Assembly: GCF_016695175.1 (NCBI RefSeq)
Contig: NZ_CP068023.1
Span: 422,501-486,500 of the forward strand
DNA from: Pseudoalteromonas sp. GCY
GTDB taxonomy: Bacteria > Pseudomonadota > Gammaproteobacteria > Enterobacterales > Alteromonadaceae
Reading direction: 5' to 3'
Length of the DNA: 64,000 nt
Translations under genes and position numbers: made by a program
In this document: positions 1 through 9,611 of the stretch, one piece after another
Position numbering within the stretch: the stretch's first letter is position 1
Layout of the letters: each line of letters opens with the position of its first letter
Notes under the pieces: generated by a model
The model's database searches: none
What the model was told of the DNA's origin: nothing
The model's input: the letters and a program-made list of their open reading frames with translations, nothing else

Positions 1-1
1 C

Positions 2-304
2 TTACACCCAGATCCAGACAGAGATCGCTATCCATTAGAGAAATTTCCATTGGATAACCTGCGTATGAAAGGCATTATCGCTAAATCTGACGGTCGTTGG
101 GCGCTAATAGAAGCGGCAACGCAGGGGTTATATCGTGTTAAACGTGGCGAATATATGGGCTTGTATCATGGCAAAGTGCTGAATGTACAAGCCGATCATT
201 TAGAATTATTAGAATTGATCCCAGATGGAACGGGATGTTGGAAAGAAAGGCTAACAAAAGTGGAAATGTTAGAAGCGGAACAAGGTGGCGCGAGTGAATA
301 CTAA
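2..304 (+). CDS. pilP: Type IV pilus assembly lipoprotein PilP (C-terminal part)
   Basis: This is the end of a reading frame that is already open at the left edge; the signal peptide and lipid-anchor cysteine lie outside the window. The visible 100 residues contain LEKFPLDNLRMKGII, then a small beta domain with a GxYRVKRGEYMG-like stretch, which is typical of PilP. PilP links the inner-membrane PilN/PilO complex to the outer-membrane secretin PilQ. Its stop codon overlaps the GTG start of pilQ, so the two are translationally coupled in the pilMNOPQ operon. Function rests on family resemblance plus the neighbour pilQ. Confidence 0.9.
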   Translation, partial: LHPDPDRDRYPLEKFPLDNLRMKGIIAKSDGRWALIEAATQGLYRVKRGEYMGLYHGKVLNVQADHLELLELIPDGTGCWKERLTKVEMLEAEQGGASEY

Positions 305-2360
305 CAATAACGTTATAAAATCAACCATTAAAAGCACTCGAACACTATGGCGTTCTGTGCTCGGTGTTGCCTTAGTTGGCCTTTCGTCAATTGCGCATGC
401 CATTCCTATGTTGTATGACATTCGCTATAACCCAGTGCCAACGGGGGAAACCCAGCTACAACTGGTGTTTGACGAAAAGCTTAATACAGAGCCAAAAGTT
501 CGAGTTGTTGGTGAAAGTGCTAGTATTGAATTATTTTTCCAGCAGGCTGAGTTCGAAGAAAGCTTAAAAGCATTGAGCATTAACAAGGCTGGCATTCAAG
601 GCATTACCAGTGAACTCAGAGATGGCGGTTTTGCCGTTTCCATCAACATGGATGAGCTAAAACTATATAAAACCGAGGTTAAGAATAATCTTGTGATAGT
701 GGAAGTGTCTAACAAACCGATTGTCTCAGAGCAAGATCAAAGTCAAAAAGTCACCGCATTTATCAACCAAATTCAAGCTATCGATTTTCGTCGCGGTGAG
801 AAAGGTGAGGCTAAGGTTCTCGCGTTTCTTGAGCACAACCAAGCGGCCATCGATGTACAAGAGCGCGGTGGCAAAATCATTGCGGACTTCCACCATATCG
901 ATATTGCAGAAGACCTGCTATACGAACTCGATGTGTTAGATTTTGGCACTGTGGTATCTCGTATAGAAACCTTTAAAGAAGACAATAAAAGCCGCATTGT
1001 GATTGAGCCTAATGCGGCATTCAAGTTTACCTATCAGCAGCTTGATAATATCTTTACCCTAACTATCGAAAAGGATGAAGGTAATAAAACCTTTGGCGAT
1101 AAAAAAGAGTACAAAGGACAGCCAATCACGTTGAATTTCCAGGATATTCCAATTCGTTCCGTACTACAGATTATCGCAGATACAAACGACTTTAACCTAG
1201 TAACAAGTGATACGGTATCTGGCAATATTACCCTGCGTCTAGACGGTGTACCTTGGGATCAGGCTCTTGATGTCGTGTTACGTGTGAAAGGGCTAGATAA
1301 GCGTATGGATGGTTCTATTTTGATGGTTGCACCATCAGAAGAACTCGCAGCGAGAGAAGCCAAAGAATTACAAGCGCGTCAGCAAGTGGAAGAGCTAGAG
1401 CCATTATATAGCGAGTATATTCAACTTAATTACGCGAAAGCGGAAGAGTTTGCTGACTTACTTAAAACAGATATCAACTCTATTATTAGCCATCGTGGAA
1501 GTGTGTCGGTTGATAAACGTACCAATACTTTATTAATTAAAGATACCTCGCGCAGTATTGAAAGTGTGCGCCGTATGGTTGAAACCTTGGACGTGCCGGT
1601 GAAGCAGGTGCGTATTGAGTCGCGTATGGTTACTGTGGATGACACGGTACAAGAAGACTTAGGCGTTCGTTGGGGCTTTAGCGACCAACAAGGTAGCGAT
1701 GCTATATCTGGTACGCTGGAAGGTGCTGATGCTTTGTCCAACGGCAACATCCCGTCTTTGGAAAACCGCTTAAACGTTAATTTAGGTGTGAAAGGAGTTC
1801 CTGCTGGTAGCATTGGTATGCACATTGCGAAATTAGCCGATGGTACTTTGATTGATCTCGAGTTGTCTGCCTTGGAGCAAGAGAATAAAGGTGAGATAAT
1901 CGCGACGCCAAGTATCACTACGGCTAACCAGAAAAAGGCGCGTATTGAGCAAGGTACAGAGATTCCTTACGTAGAGGCATCATCAAGTGGCGCTACAACA
2001 GTAAGCTTCAAAAAAGCGGTATTAAGCTTGGAGGTGACACCGCAAATCACGCCTGATAATAAAATAATTCTCGACTTGGTGATTACACAAGACACTAAAG
2101 GTGATACCGTGCAAACGCCAAATGGCCCTGCGACAGCAATTAACACGCAAGAGATTCAAACACAGGTACTGGTTGAAAATGGTCAAACTATCGTACTGGG
2201 TGGTATATATCAGCAAGAAGTGAAAACAGCAGTAAGTAAGATCCCAATTTTAGGCGATATCCCATATTTAGGTCTATTGTTTAAGAACTCTCGTGATATT
2301 AATGAAAAGCGAGAATTGCTGATATTTGTGACGCCTAAGATCATTCAAGACAGTTTATAG
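285..2360 (+). CDS. pilQ: Type IV pilus secretin PilQ
   Basis: This is the outer-membrane channel through which type IV pili are extruded. At 691 residues it has normal family length. A signal-like segment (residues about 20-40, ending SSIAHA) is followed by AMIN-type beta domains (about 45-260), an STN/secretin N0 domain (about 280-350, LNFQDIPIRSVLQIIAD), and a C-terminal secretin domain with the hallmark KIPILGDIPYLGLLF near residue 660. The chosen start is GTG at 285, which overlaps pilP; an in-frame GTG at 294 is an alternative. It should form a ring with PilP on the periplasmic side. Confidence 0.96.
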   Translation: MARVNTNNNVIKSTIKSTRTLWRSVLGVALVGLSSIAHAIPMLYDIRYNPVPTGETQLQLVFDEKLNTEPKVRVVGESASIELFFQQAEFEESLKALSINKAGIQGITSELRDGGFAVSINMDELKLYKTEVKNNLVIVEVSNKPIVSEQDQSQKVTAFINQIQAIDFRRGEKGEAKVLAFLEHNQAAIDVQERGGKIIADFHHIDIAEDLLYELDVLDFGTVVSRIETFKEDNKSRIVIEPNAAFKFTYQQLDNIFTLTIEKDEGNKTFGDKKEYKGQPITLNFQDIPIRSVLQIIADTNDFNLVTSDTVSGNITLRLDGVPWDQALDVVLRVKGLDKRMDGSILMVAPSEELAAREAKELQARQQVEELEPLYSEYIQLNYAKAEEFADLLKTDINSIISHRGSVSVDKRTNTLLIKDTSRSIESVRRMVETLDVPVKQVRIESRMVTVDDTVQEDLGVRWGFSDQQGSDAISGTLEGADALSNGNIPSLENRLNVNLGVKGVPAGSIGMHIAKLADGTLIDLELSALEQENKGEIIATPSITTANQKKARIEQGTEIPYVEASSSGATTVSFKKAVLSLEVTPQITPDNKIILDLVITQDTKGDTVQTPNGPATAINTQEIQTQVLVENGQTIVLGGIYQQEVKTAVSKIPILGDIPYLGLLFKNSRDINEKRELLIFVTPKIIQDSL

Positions 2361-2510
2361 GCCCGTTGACAGTAAAAGTATTGCGCTTTTTGCGTGGTTT
2401 GACTTGAAATTGTTCACGGATTACTGAGATAATCCCCTCCTTAATTTTGGGGCCAGGTCGTTAGGCGGGGTTTTATTTCAAATTTTAGAGTTCGTTTGTA
2501 CTAAAAAGAT

Positions 2511-3029
2511 ATGGCTGAGAAACGTAATATATTTCTAGTAGGCCCGATGGGGGCTGGTAAAAGCACGATTGGTCGTCACATTGCAGATCAATTACACCTT
2601 GAATTTTTCGATTCGGATCAGGAAATTGAACGCCGCACAGGTGCCGATATTTCTTGGGTGTTCGATATTGAAGGCGAAGAGGGGTTCCGCAAGCGTGAAG
2701 AAAGTGTCATCTCTGACCTAACAGAAATGCAAGGCATTGTGTTAGCGACAGGTGGTGGCTCTGTGATCAGCAAAGAAGTGCGCAACAAGTTGTCTGCGCG
2801 CGGTATTGTTGTTTACCTAGAAACGCCGATCGAAAAACAGGTAGCTCGTACTCAGCGTGATAAGCGTCGTCCATTACTACAAACCAGTGAAGACTCACGT
2901 GACGTGCTAGAGCGCTTAGCTGATGAGCGTGAACCACTATATAGAGAAGTGGCGGATCACGTTGTTCGCACGGATGAGCAAAGCGCTAAAGTAGTTGCAA
3001 ACCAAATTATTGAAAAATTAGATTTCTAA
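2511..3029 (+). CDS. aroK: Shikimate kinase I
   Basis: Phosphorylates shikimate to shikimate-3-phosphate in the aromatic amino acid pathway, in the cytoplasm. It has 172 residues, the usual size. The Walker A loop GPMGAGKST lies at residues 11-19, the FFDSD acidic pair that binds shikimate and magnesium follows near residue 34, and ATGGGS and the LID region RDKRRPLL are present. It starts 150 bases after pilQ and is followed 24 bases later by aroB, the classic aroK-aroB order. The AroK assignment over AroL rests on that neighbourhood. Confidence 0.96.
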   Translation: MAEKRNIFLVGPMGAGKSTIGRHIADQLHLEFFDSDQEIERRTGADISWVFDIEGEEGFRKREESVISDLTEMQGIVLATGGGSVISKEVRNKLSARGIVVYLETPIEKQVARTQRDKRRPLLQTSEDSRDVLERLADEREPLYREVADHVVRTDEQSAKVVANQIIEKLDF

Positions 3030-3053
3030 TAACAATACCGTAGGAGGGAAGCC

Positions 3054-4124
3054 ATGCTTGAATTAAAGGTTGATTTAAACGAGCGAAGCTATCCCATCTT
3101 CATCGGTGAACATCTCTTATCAGATGAAGGACGACTTAAGCAGTATGTTGGGCAAAGTCGTCCTGTTATCATCACCAACACCACCATAGCGCCTCTATAT
3201 TTAGACGGTTTGTTAGCGATATTTGACGCTCAAAAACCGCTACATTTTGTTATCCCTGATGGTGAACAATACAAATCGCTAGAATGGTTTGAAAAGATCT
3301 CTGCCTTTTTGCTTGAGCATAATTGTGGTCGAGATACGTGTTTAATTGCCCTCGGTGGCGGTGTGGTTGGCGATTTGACTGGTTTTGTTGCGGCATGCTA
3401 CCAGCGTGGTGTTCCGTTTATTCAGATCCCTACGACTTTGTTGTCACAAGTAGATTCGTCAGTTGGTGGTAAAACAGCGGTAAATCATCCGTTAGGTAAA
3501 AACATGATTGGTGCTTTCTATCAGCCAAAAGCGGTTTTTATCGACACCAAGACCTTAAGTTCATTACCTGCAAGAGAGTTTGCTGCGGGTATGGCTGAAG
3601 TCATTAAATATGCGTTGATCTATGATGCATCTTTTCTTGATACATTAACGGATCAGCACCCTCAGCTCAGCGTACTAGATTCTGAAAGCCTTCAACAAGT
3701 TATTTATAAGTGTTGTGCAATAAAAGCTGAAATCGTCGCCAAAGACGAAACCGAAGCGGGGTTGCGTGCATTACTTAATCTGGGGCACACCTTTGGCCAT
3801 GCGATTGAAGCGCAAATGGGCTATGGTAATTGGTTGCACGGTGAGGCTGTTGCTGCTGGTATGATGATAGCTGCAAATCTGGCTTGCCAGCGCGGCGCGC
3901 TTAGTACTGCTGATGTTGAAAAGATCCGTCGCGTTATTGCGCTTTATCAATTACCGACAGAAGCGCCAAGCGAGATGACCGCAGCGCAGTTTTTACAACA
4001 TATGCGCAAAGACAAAAAGAACAAACAAGGCAAAATTCGCTTTATTCTGCCAACGCAACTAGGTCAATGTGCGCTAGTGGATGATGTTAGCGATGAAACC
4101 GTGGTAACTCTAATAGGTCGTTAA
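3054..4124 (+). CDS. aroB: 3-dehydroquinate synthase
   Basis: NAD-dependent, metal-dependent cyclisation of DAHP to 3-dehydroquinate, the second step of the shikimate pathway. The 356-residue protein carries the glycine-rich nucleotide motif GGGVVGDLTGF, the phosphate-binding KTAVNHPLGKNMIG and the metal-ligand segments NLGHTFGHAIE and LHGEAV. A strong ribosome binding site (taggaggga) precedes the ATG. Its stop at 4124 directly abuts the next start at 4125, so the SPOR protein is coupled to it. Confidence 0.97.
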   Translation: MLELKVDLNERSYPIFIGEHLLSDEGRLKQYVGQSRPVIITNTTIAPLYLDGLLAIFDAQKPLHFVIPDGEQYKSLEWFEKISAFLLEHNCGRDTCLIALGGGVVGDLTGFVAACYQRGVPFIQIPTTLLSQVDSSVGGKTAVNHPLGKNMIGAFYQPKAVFIDTKTLSSLPAREFAAGMAEVIKYALIYDASFLDTLTDQHPQLSVLDSESLQQVIYKCCAIKAEIVAKDETEAGLRALLNLGHTFGHAIEAQMGYGNWLHGEAVAAGMMIAANLACQRGALSTADVEKIRRVIALYQLPTEAPSEMTAAQFLQHMRKDKKNKQGKIRFILPTQLGQCALVDDVSDETVVTLIGR

Positions 4125-5486
4125 ATGCAGTCGCAAATTTTACCAAGCAGAGCTGCATTGGTAGATAGAATTGCTATGCAATTCGACTATGGCCAAAACC
4201 TGATAACCTTAGTCGGTTCTTCGGGTCTTGGTAAAAGCTACCTTGCGGAATCGTTTCTCACCGATAAATATCCAGACTTTAACAAAGCGTTTGTAAAGCT
4301 GACTGCAAATACTCAAGAGTTTGATGTAGTGCGGCAGCTGCTTGAACATAGCTTTCGCAGTCCTCTCATTGATCAGAAGTTATCTCTAAGTGAAAACTTC
4401 ATGTTGCTCCACGATGAACAAGCTTGTGGACCATGCTTATGGGTTTTAGACAACGTCAGGCATTTAACCCAAGAGCTTGCGGAACAACTACAAAAGCTCG
4501 CAAAATCTTCTCGCGAAACAATTTACATACTCGCTACGGCGCAGCAGCCTCAACTGATCCCTGAAAGTTTGGATATTCATATCGAGCCTTTATCCATGCT
4601 CGAAAGTAAGCGTTTGATGAGCATGTTTTACAAAGACTTACCGCCTGATGAAGATCCTATTTTTAATACATTTGTTGCTGAAGCTCGAGGTAATCCGAGT
4701 GTTTTACTTTCTTGGCAGCCGCAGCAACAGAGTCTGAATTTACGTGAACAAAGTTCAAAAGTGGGTAGCAAATCACAATGGCAATGGTATGTCATTGCGC
4801 TTTGTTTGATACTGACCGCGTTAATGGTTGCTTTAGTGTATAAGCAAGAATTAAAACGATACTGGACGCCAACTCAAGATAATGAAGAAACCGTCGCTAC
4901 TGCTATTGATGCGCAAGCTGTATTTGAAGCGCCAAATGCTACAGTTGAAAAAGTTGAAATTAAAAGCGACGTGCAACCAGAGTTGCCAGCCGAAGCGCCA
5001 ACGCAAATCGAAACAGCGTCTGTTGGTAGTATTTTATCTGCATTAACTGAAGCAAAAGAAGATACTACAAACAACAATAACGCACAATCAGAGCAAGCGA
5101 ATGCAGCTGAAGAAACTAATGTTGGTAGTACTCCGGTCACTTTATCGCCAGTAAAAGAACCTCAATACGCAGAGCCTGAACCATTGACGGGAAACCCTTG
5201 GTATCTCAGTCGTTCAGATGATGAATGGGTGATACAGTTACTTGCAGTGACAGAAAGTGAGATTGCAGCTGGGTTTATGGCGGAGCATAACGAGGTAGTG
5301 ACACAGCAGTTTACTGTCTCAAGAAACGGCCGAACTTGGTTTGTAGTTACTACTGATGCTTATGAGAGTTTGGCCTCAGCGAAGCAAGCAAAGGCGGTAT
5401 TGCCAGAAGCCCTACGAAAAGGTCAGCCATTTTTTAAGAGAATGAGTAAAATTAAACAAGAAATTACTCAGTCTCTCGGTAATTAG
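4125..5486 (+). CDS. damX: DamX-like AAA/SPOR-domain cell division protein
   Basis: This 453-residue protein has an ATPase-like N-terminal half with Walker A GSSGLGKS (residues 31-38), one membrane segment (about 219-240, YVIALCLILTALMVALVY), an acidic, Ala/Glu/Thr-rich linker, and a C-terminal SPOR domain (about 360-445) beginning NPWYLSRSDDEWVIQLLA. SPOR domains bind denuded septal peptidoglycan, so the C-terminus should be periplasmic and act at division sites. The position between aroB and dam is the conserved damX locus. What the NTPase half does is unknown. Confidence 0.88.
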   Translation: MQSQILPSRAALVDRIAMQFDYGQNLITLVGSSGLGKSYLAESFLTDKYPDFNKAFVKLTANTQEFDVVRQLLEHSFRSPLIDQKLSLSENFMLLHDEQACGPCLWVLDNVRHLTQELAEQLQKLAKSSRETIYILATAQQPQLIPESLDIHIEPLSMLESKRLMSMFYKDLPPDEDPIFNTFVAEARGNPSVLLSWQPQQQSLNLREQSSKVGSKSQWQWYVIALCLILTALMVALVYKQELKRYWTPTQDNEETVATAIDAQAVFEAPNATVEKVEIKSDVQPELPAEAPTQIETASVGSILSALTEAKEDTTNNNNAQSEQANAAEETNVGSTPVTLSPVKEPQYAEPEPLTGNPWYLSRSDDEWVIQLLAVTESEIAAGFMAEHNEVVTQQFTVSRNGRTWFVVTTDAYESLASAKQAKAVLPEALRKGQPFFKRMSKIKQEITQSLGN

Positions 5487-5533
5487 CCACATTTAGTGTA
5501 AAATCGCGCAACCACTCACGACATAGAACGAGC

Positions 5534-6367
5534 ATGCAACAAAAGACTAGAGCCTTCTTAAAATGGGCAGGCGGAAAATACAGCTTAGTAGAAGATATTT
5601 CTAAGCGCTTACAAGCAGCAAGCAATGAAGCCGACACGCTAGTAGAACCTTTTGTTGGAGCGGGATCTGTGTTCCTGAATACTCAGTTTAAGCACTATGT
5701 CTTAAATGACATTAACGCTGATCTTATCAACTTGTATAAAGAGTTGAAGCGTATTCCGGATGAATTTATCAGTGACGCTAAAAGGCTATTCGTCGAGCTG
5801 AATAACCATCCAGATGCTTACTACGCCTATCGACAGCAGTTTAACGAAAGCATTGATGTGTATGAGCGTGCGATTCTATTTTTATACATGAACCGCCATG
5901 GCTACAATGGTTTATGTCGTTATAACCTCAAGGGGATCTTTAATGTCCCTTTTGGTAAGTACAAAAAGCCTTATTTTCCTGAGCGCGAGTTATATGTGTT
6001 TGCTGAAAAGGCTCAACAGGCTACTTTTACCTGTCAAAGTTACAGCCAAGTATTTGAAACCATGCCAAATAACGCGGTAGTGTATTGCGATCCACCGTAT
6101 GTACCTTTGAGCAAAACTGCGTCATTTACTAGCTATGCAAAAGGTGGCTTTAACTTAGACGACCAAGCACAATTGGCGAATCTTGCGGAAACCGCGGCTT
6201 TTGAAAAGCAAACGCCAGTGTTAATCTCCAATCACGATACGGTGTGGACACGAAAGATTTATAATCAAGCGAAGCTAGATGTGATCAAAGTGAAACGTAC
6301 AATTAGCCCTAAAGGCAATGGTCGGAATAAAGTTGACGAGCTAATGGCGTTATATCACCGTCCGTAA
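5534..6367 (+). CDS. dam: DNA adenine methylase (GATC)
   Basis: Transfers methyl from S-adenosylmethionine to N6 of adenine in GATC, acting in mismatch repair, replication timing and gene regulation. The 277 residues include the SAM-binding FLKWAGGKYSL (about 8-18), FVGAGSVF, and catalytic DPPY starting at Asp186. Its place after damX supports Dam itself rather than a restriction-modification orphan. The 47-base gap after damX contains a possible promoter element (tgtaaaat), so it may have its own transcript. Confidence 0.96.
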   Translation: MQQKTRAFLKWAGGKYSLVEDISKRLQAASNEADTLVEPFVGAGSVFLNTQFKHYVLNDINADLINLYKELKRIPDEFISDAKRLFVELNNHPDAYYAYRQQFNESIDVYERAILFLYMNRHGYNGLCRYNLKGIFNVPFGKYKKPYFPERELYVFAEKAQQATFTCQSYSQVFETMPNNAVVYCDPPYVPLSKTASFTSYAKGGFNLDDQAQLANLAETAAFEKQTPVLISNHDTVWTRKIYNQAKLDVIKVKRTISPKGNGRNKVDELMALYHRP

Positions 6368-6386
6368 TTTGCTGCGACATAAAGGA

Positions 6387-6581
6387 CTAAGCCAAAACCA
6401 CACCATTTACAAACCAAATTAAGCCAATGACAAAGGCGGCGACAAAAACGATGCCCGCAAAAGCAAACGGCCAAAAATGCTTTTTGTTAAAGTCATATGC
6501 TTGTTTTTGACCACTCTGCACACCAAACATCGCTGCACAGACACTTTGAACTAATGCGAATTTACTATTGGAAGAAGCCAT
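6387..6581 (-). CDS. Small DUF2970-type membrane protein
   Basis: A 64-residue protein with an amphipathic N-terminus (QSVCAAMFGVQSGQKQAYDF) and one hydrophobic segment (about 38-62). The SVxAAxFGVQS motif followed by a single membrane helix is typical of the DUF2970 family of small proteobacterial inner-membrane proteins, whose function is not known. It faces dam tail to tail. Its ATG is preceded by ggtaagaggtaaac. Confidence 0.75.
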   Translation of the reverse strand: MASSNSKFALVQSVCAAMFGVQSGQKQAYDFNKKHFWPFAFAGIVFVAAFVIGLIWFVNGVVLA

Positions 6582-6619
6582 AGTGTTTACCTCTTACCAG
6601 TTGATTGGCTCAACTGGTA

Positions 6620-6922
6620 TTAGTAAGGAGATGAAACTTTACTACTGCTTTGATTATCTTTAGAACCAAGTAATAGCTCAAGCAAATCCAAATAATGGAA
6701 TTGGCCACTCGAACTACCGCCAGTCAACCACGCAGCCCAACTGGTGTGCGCTTCTTGCTGACATTCCACCGCATTTATTCGACTGCTTAAATTGCCAGTG
6801 CTACAAGTGCATGCGGAGTAATTTGCGGCAAGACTTTCATCATTGTCGAAAGAAAATACCCCTGCCGACACGGCTAATACCGTCCCAAGCAGAGCAATCC
6901 GTGCTTTATATCTAGAAACCAT
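6620..6922 (-). CDS. Small secreted hypothetical protein
   Basis: A 100-residue protein that I do not recognise. Residues about 8-32 form a signal-peptide-like segment (ALLGTVLAVSAGVFS, then LAANYSA), followed by a Cys-containing stretch (ACTCSTGN and VECQQE, three cysteines) and a Ser/Gly-rich, low-complexity tail. It lies just upstream of the DUF2970 gene on the same strand (39-base gap), so the two may be cotranscribed. Probably exported to the periplasm. Confidence 0.55.
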   Translation of the reverse strand: MVSRYKARIALLGTVLAVSAGVFSFDNDESLAANYSACTCSTGNLSSRINAVECQQEAHTSWAAWLTGGSSSGQFHYLDLLELLLGSKDNQSSSKVSSPY

Positions 6923-7059
6923 AACCCTATCCCCAGAAGTTAGATATCACGTAATGATACACAATGTTCGTTTATTGCACAATCATAAAGCGCCTTAAAT
7001 CGCAGACATTTTGGGCAATTTACTGTACAGTATCACGGTCTTACGTTTAGGGGAAAAGT

Positions 7060-7731
7060 ATGTCTGATTTTTTAATTGCACCATCCATTCTATCCGCAGA
7101 TTTTGCGAGGTTAGGCGAAGATGTTGAAAAAGTACTGACAGCAGGTGCAGACGTGGTTCATTTCGATGTAATGGATAATCACTATGTGCCAAATTTAACC
7201 TTTGGCCCAATGATTTGTGACGCATTAAGAAATTACGGAATTACCGCTCCTATCGACGTACACTTGATGATAAAGCCAGTAGATAGTCTAATCCCAGAGT
7301 TTGCTAAAGCCGGGGCGAGCATTATTACATTTCACCCAGAAGCCAGCGAGCACATAGACAGAAGCCTTGCTTTAATTAAAGAGTCAGGTTGTAAAGCCGG
7401 TTTGGTATTTAATCCGGGCACACCGCTGCATTATCTCGATCATGTGATGGATAAAATTGATCAAATCCTCTTGATGTCAGTAAATCCGGGTTTTGGTGGC
7501 CAAAGTTTTATCCCACATACACTTGAGAAATTAAAAGAAGCGAGAACACGCATTGACGTATCAGGCCGTGATATTCGCCTTGAAGTGGATGGGGGGATTA
7601 AGGTGGAAAACATTGCAGAAGTCGCAGCTGCCGGTGCAGACATGTTTGTTGCGGGTTCCGCTATCTTTAATCAACCCGATTACAAAGCGGTAATAGACGC
7701 CATGCGTCACGAATTAGCAAAGGTAAAATAA
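7060..7731 (+). CDS. rpe: Ribulose-phosphate 3-epimerase
   Basis: Interconverts ribulose-5-phosphate and xylulose-5-phosphate in the pentose phosphate pathway. It is a 223-residue TIM barrel with [15 protein letters not shown] at the N-terminus, the metal/phosphate motif [17 protein letters not shown], the [12 protein letters not shown] loop and the phosphate-binding VDGGI and AGSAIF. The last base of its TAA is the first base of the gph ATG, so the two are coupled. Confidence 0.98.
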   Translation: MSDFLIAPSILSADFARLGEDVEKVLTAGADVVHFDVMDNHYVPNLTFGPMICDALRNYGITAPIDVHLMIKPVDSLIPEFAKAGASIITFHPEASEHIDRSLALIKESGCKAGLVFNPGTPLHYLDHVMDKIDQILLMSVNPGFGGQSFIPHTLEKLKEARTRIDVSGRDIRLEVDGGIKVENIAEVAAAGADMFVAGSAIFNQPDYKAVIDAMRHELAKVK

Positions 7732-8396
7732 TGCGTTTTGAGGGTATTTTATTTGACCTCGATGGCACGTTAGTTGATAGCGTCGAGGATATGTATATGG
7801 CGCTTAATTTAACACTGTCTGAGCTTGCTCATCCAATTGTTAGTCATGCTCTAGTGCGTGAATGGGTGGGTAACGGTATCGATATGTTAGTAAAAAGAGG
7901 CCTAAGCGGTAGTCATGAAGTTAGCGAAGCGCTATCCGAAGGTTTAGCGCACACCGCCATTGAGCGTTTTAAAGTGCATTATGATGAATTAGTTGGTCAG
8001 TATGCAGGTTTGTATCCGCATGTTGAGACAGGGCTATCTGCATTTGCCACAGTGCCAAAAGCCGTCGTGACCAATAAAAATCGTGCATTTACGCTAAAAC
8101 TACTGGATAAATTAAATCTCACTTCGCATTTTGATTGTATCGTCTGTGGTGATGATACTGACAAGAAACCATCACCAGCTCCGCTATTGCTGGCAGCCGA
8201 GCGTCTTGGTATACCAGCGGATAAGCTAATTATGGTTGGGGATTCTAAAAGCGATATTTTGGCCGCTCAGGGCGCTAAGATACCTGTGATCGCGCTAAAT
8301 TATGGGTATAATCAGGGATTCGATTTGAAAGAGTTCAATCCACAGTACCTTTGTGATGGATTCTTAGATATTATTCCCATTATCAATCAACGTTAA
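7731..8396 (+). CDS. gph: Phosphoglycolate phosphatase
   Basis: A HAD-superfamily phosphatase that removes 2-phosphoglycolate, for example that made during repair of oxidised DNA ends. It has 221 residues, with motif I LFDLDGTLVDS (8-18), motif II VVTNK and motif III/IV KPSPAP and MVGDSKSDI. It overlaps rpe by one base and is followed 25 bases later by trpS, matching the rpe-gph-trpS order of E. coli. Confidence 0.95.
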   Translation: MRFEGILFDLDGTLVDSVEDMYMALNLTLSELAHPIVSHALVREWVGNGIDMLVKRGLSGSHEVSEALSEGLAHTAIERFKVHYDELVGQYAGLYPHVETGLSAFATVPKAVVTNKNRAFTLKLLDKLNLTSHFDCIVCGDDTDKKPSPAPLLLAAERLGIPADKLIMVGDSKSDILAAQGAKIPVIALNYGYNQGFDLKEFNPQYLCDGFLDIIPIINQR

Positions 8397-8421
8397 TTCA
8401 ATGAAGAAATAAAGGAACGAC

Positions 8422-9426
8422 ATGAGTAAACCTGTAGTATTAAGTGGTATTCAGCCAACCGGTGGTATGACAATAGGCAATTACGTAGGTGCCATTAACC
8501 AGTGGCTTAAACTACAAAACGATCATGATTGTTACTTTATGTTGGTTGACTTGCATGCCATTACGGTTCGCCAAGAGCCACAGCAATTACGCGATCGCGT
8601 ATTAGACGGCGTAGCACTGTATACTGCTTGCGGCATCGATCCAGATAAATCATCACTATTTGTGCAATCACAGGTTCCTGAGCATGCACAGCTAGGTTGG
8701 GTGCTAAACTGTTATGCACAAATGGGTGAGTTAAACCGCATGACGCAGTTTAAAGATAAGTCAGCAAAGCACGCAAATAACGTAAACGTTGGTTTATTCG
8801 CGTATCCAGTATTGCAAGCGGCGGATATTTTATTGTATCAAGCGGATCAAGTACCTGTTGGTGAAGACCAAAAGCAACACCTTGAGTTGACCCGTGATAT
8901 TGCAACGCGCTTTAACAACCTGTACGGCGATGTCTTTAAGATCCCAGAACCTTATATTCCAGAGTTTGGTGCTCGTGTTATGAGCTTGCAAGACCCGAGC
9001 AAGAAGATGTCAAAATCAGACGAAAACCCAAATGGTTTTGTGATGCTGTTGGATGAACCGAAGAAGATAGAGAAAAAGCTTAAAAAAGCGGTAACGGATT
9101 CAGATGAGCAAGCACGTATTTACTTTGATCGTGTTGAAAAGCCTGGTGTATCCAACTTACTGACTCTACTCAGTGTTGCAACTAAACGCTCAATTGAAGA
9201 GTTAGTGCCAGAGTACGAAGACAAAATGTACGGTCACTTGAAGAAAGACACTGCCGATGCGGTAGTGAATATGCTTGAGCCTATTCAAGCGCGCTTTAAA
9301 GAAATCCGTGAAGATCAAACTTTGCTGGACGAAATCATGAAAAAAGGTGCGGAAAAAGCAAGTATTCGTGCTGAGAAAACGCTTAAAGCTGTGTATGACG
9401 CCGTCGGTTTTATTCCTCGCGGTTAA
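8422..9426 (+). CDS. trpS: Tryptophanyl-tRNA synthetase
   Basis: Charges tRNA-Trp. It is a 334-residue class I synthetase with the HIGH-equivalent [12 protein letters not shown] near the N-terminus and KMSKS in [11 protein letters not shown] (about 193-202). A good Shine-Dalgarno (aaagga) precedes the ATG. It ends the rpe-gph-trpS operon, and a strong intrinsic terminator follows within 12 bases. Confidence 0.98.
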   Translation: MSKPVVLSGIQPTGGMTIGNYVGAINQWLKLQNDHDCYFMLVDLHAITVRQEPQQLRDRVLDGVALYTACGIDPDKSSLFVQSQVPEHAQLGWVLNCYAQMGELNRMTQFKDKSAKHANNVNVGLFAYPVLQAADILLYQADQVPVGEDQKQHLELTRDIATRFNNLYGDVFKIPEPYIPEFGARVMSLQDPSKKMSKSDENPNGFVMLLDEPKKIEKKLKKAVTDSDEQARIYFDRVEKPGVSNLLTLLSVATKRSIEELVPEYEDKMYGHLKKDTADAVVNMLEPIQARFKEIREDQTLLDEIMKKGAEKASIRAEKTLKAVYDAVGFIPRG

Positions 9427-9437
9427 TAAAAAACAAA

Positions 9438-9465
9438 GAAAGACACCATTTATGGTGTCTTTTTG
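9438..9465 (+). terminator. Intrinsic terminator after trpS
   Basis: AGACACCA pairs with TGGTGTCT across a TTTA loop, flanked by an A tract on the left and five T on the right. It lies 12 bases after the trpS stop. Confidence 0.92.
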
Positions 9466-9611
9466 TATTACAAGGGCCTATCGCCTCTTGGTTTAAAGCA
9501 GATACTAGATATAAGAAAACCCTCCTGTTGAGTTCGTGATAAAATAGATTCATAACGAAGATCTTTACCTTAGTGGCGAATAGGCTGCTTGGTTCTTTTA
9601 GTGGTACCTAC

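Noticed and set aside
1430..1918. 162-codon frame antisense to pilQ
   Set aside because: It lies wholly within the secretin domain coding region, is Ser/Thr/Pro-rich as antisense frames of such genes are, and has no start signals.
7012..7050. LexA-like sequence tactgtacagta upstream of rpe
   Set aside because: The CTGT and ACAG halves touch, whereas a LexA box needs eight bases between them; it is just a short palindrome.
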